From Saccharum officinarum (taxonomy: Eukaryota > Streptophyta > Magnoliopsida > Poales > Poaceae): 64,000 bases of DNA. The stretch's first letter is position 1, and every line of letters begins with the position of its first letter. Below, one piece after another: positions 52,864 to 63,820 of this stretch. The notes beneath the pieces were generated by a model. The model had not been told where the DNA came from, did no database searches, and was given only the letters and a program-made list of their open reading frames with translations. The DNA lies in assembly GCA_020631735.1 (NCBI GenBank), contig CM036225.1, positions 66,452,662 to 66,516,661 of the forward strand, in the 5' to 3' direction. The position numbers and the translations under genes were made by a program.

Positions 52864-53675
52864 TGTTGACATCGTTTTTAGCACGTGTCAAGATGGTCAG
52901 GAAGGGCTAATCAGCAGAGGAAAGATTATTGTGTAGATTGATAGCCGATGAAAATGAGTTTGCTTATGAGTGGTAGTGGCGTATGGGTTCAAATTGAAAT
53001 GTTGCCAATAAGTTTAAGGGTATTGTTGTCGATGCCGATGAAAGATGGTTTGAAGACTGCTGCCGATGAAATAGGGGATGTACCGATGGAAGGATCTTGA
53101 AGGCTGTTGCCGATGGAACAGGGACTGGGCCGATGGAACAGGGATTGTGCCGATAAGAAGGAGGTCGATGAGAATACCATCGTGACTGAGGCGGACTATG
53201 GAATAAGATAGGAGTTAATTTCCTTATATACATTTTTTAGAGTCTGAGTTGTATCAAAGTCATGTGTTTCCATAGATTTGGATTTAGTGTCCTAGTCGTA
53301 TTTGGTTACGTTTCTGTAGATCAGGATATAAATATAGGGTGAAGGGCAATGTAAAGGGAGATCAATCAATACATCAAAAACAACTTTTATTCTTATTTAC
53401 ATCTACTTTCGACGACTTCATCAATTTGCATATTTTTCTTTTTTACGAGTTCTCATCGATTCGGCGAGTTGCATTGCTCCAGTGCAATCTTTGGCAATCC
53501 TCGAGTTCCGCGTGAGTACCTCTTGGCCGTGACTTCCGGGCGTATCGCTGTTGTCAGGACCAAAGTGCTCGTATCTTCATCCTTGTCGATTAACATGTCA
53601 AATCGACTGGTACGCTTTGGATATCGATTTCGGGTATTAGCCCTTTGTGTTTGTAGATCTACTTTTGCGTCAACA
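52864..53675 (+). repeat. Element T 5' LTR
   Basis: Terminal TGTTGAC and GTCAACA are exact inverted repeats. It contains seven CCGAT motifs in 52944-53155 and a TATA box at 53327. Confidence 0.85.
53327..53334 (+). promoter_or_regulatory. TATA box of the element T LTR
   Basis: TATAAATA in the context AGGATATAAATATAGG, about 350 bp before the LTR end. The CCGAT-rich stretch lies about 170 bp upstream. Confidence 0.6.
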
Positions 53676-53682
53676 CATCTTT

Positions 53683-53700
53683 TGGCACGCCTAGTGGGAC
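53683..53700 (+). other. Element T primer-binding site
   Basis: TGGCACGCCTAGTGGGAC starts seven bases after the LTR end. It differs from the tRNA-Met site of the other elements and has the TGGCACGCC form seen in Tat-lineage elements. Confidence 0.65.
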
Positions 53701-53713
53701 AGATCTAGTCAAG

Positions 53714-56590
53714 ATGCTTAATCCTGAGATCGATGCCGGTAACATCATCGCGGTAACAGAAGAAGATCTTAAGGACGATCAGAAGCAGGCTATGGAGAGG
53801 GCTATAGAAGAATACAGACAGCTCTGCTTGAAGTCATTCAGTTTGAACAAAAGTGGACAAGTCATCCAGAAGCAAGACTTGCCGTTGCCTCGGCAAGTTA
53901 CCTTTGATTCTAATCCGGGTAAACTTCAAGAGATGGTTAATTCTACAGTGAATCATGCTTTAATTAATCATTCCAATGTGCTATCCAATACTATTCATAA
54001 TGCAGTGATTCAAACTTTCAAAGAAGGGCAAGCGTCACCTCGTTACGTTGGGCCTGCTTATCATCAACCAGAATTAGCATCTGCTATTGCTCCATCGGCT
54101 CCCCCAGCCGTTGCGGGTATAGAGATTTCTTCTCTTCCAATATCAGCAGGTTTATCTAACGTACAGTCTACACCGATGCGTCCGGATTCAGTATTATCAG
54201 GACGAGTTCAGCTTAATACAGATCTATCAGCATCGGCTTTATCAGGTCCTGTACCACAGAATAATCAGACTCCTGCTAATTGGTGGGGATATGTTATGCC
54301 TTCAGAGCCATCTGTTTTTAACCATGGATCACCTCAAGTGTTTGATGCAACGGGAAAAGCTCCTATGCTATCGGCCGGTTCACCGATAGTTCAAGTACCC
54401 CAATATACTACAGCAACTACTGTACAACCAACTCTAGGAGGTCTCCAGGTGTCTTTGGGTCAAACATCTAGTTCAAGTCCATCGGCAAATTTGTTACCGA
54501 TGCAACAGAAGGCTCCAATCGTAAGTCAATCTGGAGTCCAGGTTTTACCTCAAGTTAGTTGTAATTATCCGGCAATGCCAACAAGTTACCAACCATCGGC
54601 AAATTTTGAACCGATGAACGCTAAAAATTGGCCAGGGCAGTTTCCCACTCAACATTCAGTTCAGCCAAATCAGCAAGCCACATGTGTTCATCAAGGTCAC
54701 ATGCATGCTGGTTTTCAGAATCAAGTATCGGCAACTCAACCGATGAACACTTTCAGCAGGTTAATGGACCACAAATAGTGACAAATATGCCAATTGCTGG
54801 AGATCGTGGGCCATAAAGGTATGCAGAAGGGTATCAGCAAGTACCTCCAGTGGAGATTCAACCATGTCGTCAACAAGATGTTGATGCTTTTTGGGCCGAT
54901 AAAATAGCAGAAATTATGAAGGATCAGTTTGGGATCAAGCCCAAAGTTAATACCTATTCTTATCGGACTCCATATCCTCCGGCATATGATTTAATTCCTC
55001 TCCCAAATCGTTACAAGGTACCAGATTTAAGTAAGTTTTCTGGGCAGGACGATACATCAACCATGGAACATGTTAATCGTTTTATTATTCAATGTGGAGA
55101 GGCAGCTTGTAGAGATGAATTGAGAGTTCGTTTGTTTTCATCATCTCTATCTGGATCAGCATTTACATGGTTTATCTCACTACCGCCAAATTCTATTATT
55201 ACTTGGGCTGATCTGGAAAAGTAATTTCATAAGTATTTCTTTGCTAGAGTTCATGATAAGAAGCTTACCGATTTGGTAAAGATGAAACAGCGCAATGATG
55301 AATCGGTAGAAGGCTTTGTGCAAAGGCTACGAGATGTAAAGAACAAATGTTATAGCCTGGTGTTGGATGATCAGCAGCTTGCCAATTTGGCCTTTTAGGG
55401 ATTGTTGCCACACCTTAAGGACAGATATGCTTCTCAGGAGTTCGAAAGCCTAAGTCATCTAGTGCAAAGAATTTCTGATCAAGACACTAGGGTTTTTGAA
55501 CCTAAAAGGAATTGGAATAAGAAAGTTTCATTTGTCGAAGAAGTAGAAGATTCTGATTCGGATGAAGAACCAGTTATCGGTTTGGCTGAGTGGGTTAAGA
55601 ATAAAAAGCCGATATCTTGTCCCTTTGGTCACAAAGAGCCAGAGAAGTTTACTTTCGACGTCACCAAAGCCGATAAGATATTTGATCTTTTGCTTCAGGA
55701 GGGCCAGATTAAGTTGTCACCTAATCATGTGATCCCATCGGCAGAAGAGTTGAAGCATATGCTGTATTGCAAATGGCATAATGCAACTTCACACAGTACA
55801 AATGAGTGCAAAGTATTTAGATAACAATTATAGTTAGCTATTGAGTCTGGGAGAATAAAATTTGGCAATTCCAAGATTCAGAAGCCGATGAAAATTGATC
55901 AACATCCTTTTCCAGCAAATATGTTGGATACTAAAGGTAAAATTAAGGTGTTGACATCGGAAGCTGCTAAAAAATGCATCAGTAGATCCCCAACATCGGA
56001 TAACTACCGATGATACAAAAGGCAAGGGGCTATTGATAGAAGGTGGTAGTTCTGGAAAGCCTCCTCGATCTGGCATCATGATTACTCAACAAAGACAACA
56101 GGAAGGTTGGCGTCAGCGAAGGGACCGATATCGACAACAGCAAGAAGAAAGACGTCAAGAAGAGTGGAATCTGCATAAGGATCATTGGAATTGTCCATTT
56201 TTTATTCATTGTTGGGAGGAAGGTATTAAGTTACCTACTGTTGAAGATTGCCCAGAGTGCAATGGTTATTATAGAGTTAATCATCCTATAAGAAGATTTC
56301 AATCTGGTAATTAAGGTTTGTCCATTAATGAGCCGATCAGAAGGAGAGCATCAGTATATGATCGGCTGGGGGGCAGGCTCAGTGTACATGAAAGGCTTGG
56401 TAAACACGTTGCATATTTTCCGAGAAACCAAGATAAACTTGAAGAGATGGCAAATGCAAGAGTTCCTGATGAAGAAATATTTTACAGGGATCCTAATATA
56501 CGTCGTGTGGAGACAACCAGGACCTATCAGCCAGTGTGGAAAACTAAACTTCCTCAATGGTGTCCAGAGGGTTTGACAAAGACACAGTAA
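53714..56590 (+). pseudogene. Element T gag
   Basis: The ATG at 53714 (MLNPEIDAGNIIAVTEEDLK) opens 354 codons of a Pro/Ser/Gln-rich N-terminal part. The frame then shifts near 54770. The gag core follows in frame 1 (VPDLSKFSGQDDTSTMEHVN, GSAFTWFISLPPNSIITWAD, ESVEGFVQRLRDVKNKCYSL, LLPHLKDRYASQEFESLSHL). It is interrupted by TAA at 55222, TAG at 55396 and TAA at 55822. After another frame change near 56000, a zinc-finger-like stretch appears (CPFFIHCWEEGIKLPTVEDC, then CNGYY), then SVYDRLGGRLSVHERLGKHV. The protein is dead but its order is complete. Confidence 0.8.
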
Positions 56591-56596
56591 AGGAAA

Positions 56597-57370
56597 ATGC
56601 AGCGAGAGCGTCAAAAAGACTTTTACCAAGAAGGAAGTCCCTCCAATGAGAAATCTGGTAATCAGCAGTGGCAGATAAGGCACAAAAATAAAGGCCCATC
56701 GGCAGATGTCAATATGGTGTTTATGTTGCCGATGGAATTTTTGGCTCTATCTGATAGCGAAGAAGTTTTTTTCTCTGACCAAATAGCTCAATTAACACTA
56801 GATCCAATGATGGCTATTTTTGAGAAGCCTGCCGATGATGAGAGACAACACCTCAAGGCTTTGTTTGTAAAAGGCAGAGTTGATGGGCAGCTTGTATCTA
56901 CGATACTTATTGATGGAGGAGCTGCAATTAATATTATGCCTTATGTGATGTATCGGAAGCTTGGTAAGGGAGATCAAGACTTAACTAAGACTGATATGAT
57001 GCTAAAGGACTTTGAAGGCAATGTATCACCAGCTAAAGGGGCAGTGTGTGTTGAATTGACCATCGGCAGTAAAACCTTACCAACAACTTTCTTTGTTATT
57101 AATGGCAAGGGTGCATATAATCTGCTTTTAGGAAGGGATTGAATTCATGCTAATTGTTGTGTTCCTTCTACAATGCATCAGTGTCTTATACAATGGGTTG
57201 GAGACAAAATTGAAGTTGTTCCTGGTGATTCTTCTTATATCATCGCATCGGCAGAATCAGACACTTATGAGCGAACTAGGTGCATATCAGGAGAAGCTTA
57301 GGAAAAAGAGTTCCTCAAGGTTGCCGATTACGAAATTCTACCGATCCAAGCAGTCGGTTCTGAAGAAGAG
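56597..57370 (+). pseudogene. Element T protease region
   Basis: Contains the aspartic protease motif STILIDGGAAINIMPY (DGG type) and the second motif AYNLLLGRD, followed by a TGA in place of the Trp of GRDWIHAN (57140-57142). The frame continues behind it (CVPSTMHQCLIQWVGDKIEV) and shifts again near 57370. Confidence 0.75.
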
Positions 57371-57375
57371 TTTTA

Positions 57376-58660
57376 ATGGATACGTTTGCCGATGATGGAA
57401 AATTAGGTCAAGGATTTACATCGGCAGATGATTTAATAGAAGTAGATATTGGTGAAGGCGATGGGCCAAGGCCCACTTTTATTAGCACTAAGTTAAATTC
57501 CAAGTGTAAACAGCAACTAGTTGATTTGTTAAAGGAATATAAAGATTGTTTTGCTTGGGATTATACTGAAATGCCTGGGTTAGACCAATCTATAGTTGAA
57601 CATCGGTTGCCTATTAAATCTGGATTTTGGCCACATCAGCAGCCGGCACGCCGCTGCAATCCTAATATACTTCCTGATGTTAAGGCTGAAATAACTAAAT
57701 TAATTGAGGCAAAGTTTATTCGGCAGTGTCGATATGCAGAGTGGATTTCTAATGTGGTTCCTGTATACAAGAAAAATGGGAAACTTTGTGTTTGTATTGA
57801 TTTCAGGAATCTCAATAAGGCCACACCGATGGATGGTTACCCAATGCCGATTGCTGATTTGTTGATTGATGCTGCAGCAGGGCATCAGATTATCAGTTTC
57901 ATGGATGGTAATGCAGGTTATAATCAAATATTTATGGCTGAAGAAGATATTTCTAAGACTGCTTTTAGATGTCTAGGACATGTGGGATTATTTGAGTGGA
58001 TAGTTATGACATTTGGTTTGAAAAATGCCGGTGCTACTTATCAAAGAGCTATGAACTTTATTTTCCATGAATATATCGACACGTTGGTGGAAATCTACAT
58101 TGATGACATAGTGATTAAGTCTGAAGACATCACAAAGCATCTAATCGATCTACAGAAGATATTGGAGTGCACAAGAAAACATGGATTAAAGATGAATCCT
58201 AATAAATGTGCATTTGGTGTATCGGCAGGACAATTCTTGGGTTTTATGGTGCATCAGCAGGGTATTGAAATTAGTAGAAAATCTATTGAGGCAATCAACA
58301 AGATTGTTGCTCCTGCCGATAAAACTGAATTACAATCCTTGATCGCTCTTATTCAAGAATTTGAAGGAAAGGAGCGTGTTATCTATTATTTGAGCAGACG
58401 GTTAATAGATGCTGAAACCAGGTATTCGGCCATTGAGAAATTATGTCTGTGTTTATACTTTTCTTGTATTAAGCTGAGACATTATTTACTATCGGCTGAA
58501 TGTACTGTCATATGCAAAGATGACGTGGTCAAGTATATGCTATCAATGCCGATACTAAATGGTAGGATTGGTAAATAGATTTTAGCATTATCAGAATTTG
58601 ACCTATGTTATGAATCGGCTAAGGCAGTTAAAGGATAAGTTATGGCCGATTTCGTTACTC
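57376..58660 (+). pseudogene. Element T reverse transcriptase with internal deletion into RNase H
   Basis: RT motifs: WPHQQPARRCNPNILPDVKA, WISNVVPVYKKNGKLCVCID, FRNLNKATPMDGYPMPIADL, FGLKNAGATYQRAMNFIF, and intact catalytic VEIYIDDIVIKSED. After VAPADKTELQSL at about 58340 the sequence jumps to IALIQEFEGKERVIYYLSRR, which belongs to RNase H. Roughly 100 residues of RT connection and early RNase H are missing. Stops are at 58576 and 58636. Confidence 0.82.
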
Positions 58661-59140
58661 AACATTGCAACACGGTGGATTCTCTGGAAATTGCTCTGTG
58701 AACACTTTTCTTTGATGGGTCTACTTGTGGTGAAGGGGCAGGCATTGGTATCGTATTAATTTCCCCTCAGGGGAAGAAGTATGAGTTCTCATTGCCGATT
58801 GTTTCTACATCGACAAACAATCAAGCCGAGTACCAAGCCCTGATAAAAGGGTTAGAATTGTTCAAGGAAGTACATGCTGATGCTGTTGAGATCTTTGGTG
58901 ATTCTATGTTAGTTATAAATCAGTTGACTGGGATTTATGAATGCCGAAGTGAAATTCTAATTTCATATCATGAAAAGTGTTTGAGATTATTAAAAGGGTT
59001 CAGGAGTTTTCATCTGGAACATATTTCTCGGATGCATAATGAAGAGGCTAACCGATTGGCTCAGCATGCTTCAGGATATCAACCTGTTCAAGAAGTATTA
59101 ATATCAGCAACTGATACCGATGACTGGAGGAAGGAAATTA
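58661..59140 (+). pseudogene. Element T second (archaeal-type) RNase H
   Basis: The block LFFDGSTCGEGAGIGIVLIS, then NNQAEYQALIKGLELF, GDSMLVINQLTG and HNEEANRLAQHASG shows the D-E-D-D-like pattern of the extra RNase H domain found in Tat-lineage elements. A TGA at 58699 lies just before the first strand. Confidence 0.75.
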
Positions 59141-60380
59141 TTGATTATTTAAAGAATCCATCTAAAAAGGTTGAAAGACGTATAAGGTTCCAAGCTACCA
59201 AGTATGTACTCCTCAATGATGAATTGTATTACCGTACCATAGATGGAGTTTTACTCAGGTGTGTTAGCATAGAGGAATCAAAAGACCTGATGGGTGAAAT
59301 TCATGAAGGAGTATGTGGGGCTCATCAGTCAGCCTTCAAAATGAAATGGATGATTAGAAAAAATGGATATTATTGGCCGACTATTCTTGAAGATTGTTTT
59401 AAATATTTTAAAGGATGTCAGGAATGTCAGAAATTTGATAATATTCAAAGGGCACCCGCATCGGCTATGGACCCTATAATTAAGCCTTGGTCGTTCCGGG
59501 GTTGGGCTATTGATCTCATCCATCAGATTTATCCACCATCAAGTAAAGGGCATAAGTTTATTCTGGTTGCTACCGATTATTTCACAAAGTGGGTTGAAGC
59601 AATTCCTTTAAAAAAGGTGACATCGGCTAATATGATTGATTTTGTGAAGGAGCATATTGTTTACCGATTTGGCATCCCTCAAACCATCACTACCGATCAG
59701 GGCACTATGTTTACATCGGGTGAATTTGATGAGTTTGCTATAGGAATGGGATTAAAGTTTTAAATTCTTCACCGTATTATGCCCAGGCTAATGGTCAGGC
59801 TAAAGCATCTAATAAAGGAATTATCAAGCTCATTAAGCGTAAGATTAAAGAGTATCCTAAGAAGTGGCATACAGTATTAAATGAAGCTTTGTGGTCATAT
59901 CGGATGGCATGTCATGGTGCAACCAAGGTAACACCTTATCAGTTGGTGTATGGACACGATGTAGTCTTACCTTGGGAGATTAAAATTGGTTTTAGGCGAA
60001 TAAGCTCTCAAGATCAATTGACAGCCGATGATTATGATATCCTTATAAAGGATGAGTTGGAAGATGTAGCAGGTCATCGGTTAAAAGCTTTAGTTAGCAT
60101 CGAGGAGAATAAGAAAAGAGTAGCTAGATGGTATGACAATAAGGTGAAGGTAAAGGAATTTGTCGATGGAGAATTGGTTTGGAAGTTAATTTTACCGATT
60201 GGGACTAAAAGTTCAAAGTTTGGCAAATGGTCACCTAATTGGGAAGGTCCATATCGGATAAATCAATCTGTTCCTGGTAATGCATATATTCTTGAAACTC
60301 TTGAAGGAGTTGTATTTTCCAGAGCATTAAATGGAAAATATTTAAAGAAATATTACCCTAGTGTCTGGATGGATGCATAA
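59141..60380 (+). pseudogene. Element T integrase
   Basis: A zinc-binding domain (HEGVCGAHQS, then CQECQKF) is followed by the first catalytic Asp (WAIDLIHQIYP) and the second (ITTDQGTMFTSGEF). A one-base loss in a T run at 59758-59763 shifts the frame after GMGLKF. In the new frame the third catalytic residue is Lys instead of Glu (ANGQAKASNKG, codon AAA at 59802), a G-to-A change that would kill catalysis. The rest (WSYRMACHGATKVTPYQLVY, GELVWKLILPIG, GKWSPNWEGPYRI, LNGKYLKKYYPSVW) is intact. There is no chromodomain, as expected for Tat. Confidence 0.82.
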
Positions 60381-60440
60381 AAGAGTAATTGCCGATAACA
60401 ATCATATCGGCTAGAGTCAAAACAAAGTATCACCGATGCG

Positions 60441-63400
60441 CTAATTTAACAAAGCTTGGATAGCCGATATCGCACACAGGCGAATTTCATCGGTTTCTTT
60501 TAATTCCTTGGCATCTTCATCGGCACTTCCTTCCACAGGATTGAGTTTCTTCTTGAGAACCAAGGCTTTGCGAGCTTGGACGTCTCGTTCTTGCTGAAGG
60601 GCCTTGATAGTGTTAGGAAGCTGGTCTTCTTCTTGCTTGGCTTGAGTCAGGGCTGTTTCAACCTTTTCCAGTTCGGCTAGCAGAGCTGCCCTTTTTGCCG
60701 ATAGGTCTAAGATTTTCTGTTTAAGATCAGCACCGGAGGCTTGCAAGTTGCCGATGCTTTTGTGCTTCTCATCGGTAGTTTGCTTCAGCTGCAGCATTTC
60801 TTCCTTAAGTTGAGCCTGAGCTGCTCTGTCGGCAATACGATGAACAACCTTTTGATATTGAAGTTGTCTGCTCTCCAGATGGACTGCTGGGAAGATGATT
60901 TCTTCAACATCGGCAGGGACTTGGTCACGGATTGTTTTGAAGATGGTCCTTGCAAGGTCTGAATCGATCACCAGTTGAGCAGTATCTTGTTGCAGCAGAT
61001 TCAGGAGAACTTCTAGTTTATCATAGGTATCTGCCGATATTGTTCCCAATGTCAGGGAAGAACTCGCCTCTTCTCCGTCATCATCGGAGACGTCGATAGC
61101 AAAAGAAAACAAGCTATCAGGAGAATCTTGTTCCTATGAAATAAAGAGAGTTAGGAATCCTATTTATGGTGTCTAGAGATATTATAAACCAAACAGTTAA
61201 TCGGTTTACCTGCTTCAGGGTAATTTCTTAAGCCTGGCTTGAGGGAGCGGCTTGAAAAAGATCATGCGAAGGATCGACAGAGGATGCCGATGGAATGTCT
61301 TCTACGACCTCATCAGTAGTCAGCCCTTGGGGTATAATGGCTGATGGTGTATCTTGTACAGAAGAAGCAGCTTGTTCAATTATATCAGTGGGTCGATTGA
61401 CATGTGTTAGAGCGGATGAAGGGGCTGGTGTAGATTTATGTCGCTTTTGTTGAGCTTCAGCATCGGTTAAAGCTTTGCGCTTTGTTTGGGCCTCAGCGAC
61501 AATTGGCTGGGGGCATCGACATGTGTTGATTGGGGAGCTTGCATGCTTGGTGTGCTTGCCGATGTGCCCGTTTGTTGCTGCAAAAACGAGTATAAGATCG
61601 GATATTTAACAGAAAAAAATATAAAAATAAGAGAATACCTCTGAAGGAGGAGTAGAGGTCGTGGTGCTTGATATTGGAAGAGTTGCTGATGATGATCCAG
61701 CTGCAGCTCTCACATCCTGATAGTTATATGTTCATATAGTGTGCATCGACAGAAAAACAAAGTAAGCAAGGTTATTACCTTAAAAACCTTGATTAGGCTT
61801 GAAGCAGCAGCCATTAGAGTGGCCCTGGATGTTGCTAGTCTTGGTCTGGAGGTGATAGTTTTGGCGCGAGTCCTCTAGAAGGTTAAGGCCTCTAAGGTAG
61901 GGGCGTTGTAGCCAATTATTGAGACTGGAGAAATAGGGTGGAGGTTGAAGGGTCTTCCACTTTTGCTTATTGATGAAACTGGATCATCGGCCTGTTTCAG
62001 GGAAGATTAGTTACCAATATACATATAAAAGGAAGGAGAGAGATGAAAGTTAAAAGGAACTTACTGCATCGTCAGGAACAGCATAGTCGGGATCGATCAT
62101 GTGCCGATATGTATGAACGGATGTTGAAAACAACTGTTCTTTCCACTCTTGCCACCATTGCTTATATGACTCTGTGATGAAAGACGCTGGTGACCAGGCG
62201 GAGAGATCAACATTTGAAATATCGGCATCAAAAGCAAGTCTTACTACTCTACTCCATTCAGTTCCAGCTGTAATAATTTCTCTGGGCTTAATCACATCGG
62301 CAAAGCATAGCTTGATTGGCAGTTGCCCAAAGGCTAATTGGCGAGACACTGTCGATGGATTGTAGAATTCATAAGTGATATGGGAATTCTTCCCGCTACC
62401 AAATGTGTTTACTGGGATTGCTCTAGGGGTAATAATAGCCATCATAAGATCATTATCTTGGTTCAGATCACTATCGGCAAAATTGAAAAGAAAAGGGAAC
62501 TTGTTATCCTCATCGATATAGGGTACCCAAGCTCTGAGATCATGAGGGAGACCATGGTAGAAATTCTGAAAAAACCTGCCAATTTGATATTCATTGGACT
62601 CTGTTCTAGGAAGGACGATTATGGCTTCGCCGAAGTTGAGAGGAGGGCGTGTTGCCGATTCATCATCTCCAAGGATGTAATCTTCGACGATCTCTCGTGG
62701 GAATTCTTGGGCAAAGAAATCCCATTGTAGACGCTTATGCATGTGAGCATTTAACCACATATTGATGAACCACCACGGGCCTCCCAGATTGCCGATGGGT
62801 TCACCAAGTAGAAGCTTCTGAGACGCTTGGTGGAGAAGGTGGTAAGTTGAGCTCAGGAGGTATCGGCCAAGTGGGAATCTGACACCGTTGGCCAAGAGTT
62901 CCGCTGCTGGGAGGAAGGCGTTAGTTGGTCCTACCGATCGACCACAAAAGATAAACTTCTCCAGCCACATGTTCAGGAATATGGCGTGTTCCCTTTGATT
63001 GACAGTACTAGTTTTTTGGTACTCTTGGATGTATCCTGTCCAGCCGCCAATGTTGCGTGTATTTACTCTATACTCAGTTTTTCTGCCAAAAATATGGCCT
63101 TCATCGACAGTTGAGATATCCAAGCCTGTGAGCATATATACATCGGCAAGAGTAGGGGCACATGGGCCATGACCGAATATGAAGGTATTTGTGGTATCTG
63201 ACCAAAAATAAGCAGCAGCTATCATCATGGATTCATTCCTTTGCATATCAGCAATGGATAGCCTGATACATTGATCTATCTTCCGTTCTGCCCAGAACAC
63301 TTGCATTGATCTGTTGACTCTCAAGTACCAGTTTTTTCACCCTTTGATAGGTTTGGGCCAAGATCGAAATGTATCTTTCCATAGATTCAAAGAGAAATTT

Positions 63401-63658
63401 TGAGCTTTGAAGGGAATACGATTAGCCTCTGCATTGATCATGTCGGTTGGATCTGGATCACCCATTGGACCTAGGCAATGGAGGGGAGGTTGGTTGGTTG
63501 GAATAACCAGTGTGCTACGTAGTTCCTGAGTTTGAAAGATCAAGAAAATGGAAAAAGTAGAAAAAATACCAACTGTAAGAATTCGCAAGGGGCCAGAAGG
63601 GTCGAAGTAAAAGTAATAAAAAAAAACGAACCACAGGGATGTTGAAGTTGACCGCCAT
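60441..63658 (-). pseudogene. Antisense plant mobile domain (PMD) gene of element T, multi-exon
   Basis: Predicted exon 1 is 63658-63632 (MAVNFNIPV) with a GTTCG donor. Exon 2 starts at 63526 after AAACTCAG (ELRSTLVIPTN, MGDPDPTDMINAEANRIPFK) and continues through a TGA at 63337-63339 in place of Trp into a 424-codon stretch to about 62066. This part is a plant mobile domain (MMIAAAYFWSDTTNTFIFGH, GPCAPTLADVYMLTGLDIS, GGPWWFINMWLNAHMHKRLQ), ending at GATGCA/GTAAGT. Exon 3 begins at 61991 (ADDPVSSISKSGRPFNLHP) and has a stop. Further exons run to 61112-60441, a coiled coil (LQQERDVQARKALVLKKKLN). The frame logic, splice sites and own TATA box indicate a gene transcribed against gag-pol. PMD proteins of the host (MAIN/MAIL) act in transposon silencing. 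The role here is unknown. Confidence 0.75.
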
Positions 63659-63810
63659 TGTTTCGAGAAGGATGAGGGCACGAGCTGGAGATTGGAAAAT
63701 GACGATGGAAGGAGCTCTGGTGGGTTGAGGATGCGTAGTTAGGGTTGCCGCCGGAGAGAGAATGCCAAATGTTGCAATTTGAAGGTAGAAGATGAGCAGT
63801 TCGGAGAAAT

Positions 63811-63820
63811 CTATTTATAG
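63811..63820 (-). promoter_or_regulatory. TATA box of the antisense PMD gene
   Basis: On the minus strand, CTATAAATAG lies about 155 bp before the predicted ATG at 63658. A pyrimidine-rich leader (CTCTCTCCGG and others) lies between. Confidence 0.65.

Larger units (their letters stand above)
52944..63130. repeat. Dispersed CCGAT/ATCGG motif across element T
   Basis: By eye I count about 93 occurrences of CCGAT or ATCGG between 52944 and 63130, often extended to GCCGATG or CATCGGC. They lie in the LTR, in gag-pol and in the antisense gene, in both orientations and different reading frames. A partial scan of E2 found seven to ten in about 10 kb. The density stops being high after about 63130, upstream of the antisense gene. 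Confidence 0.7.
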
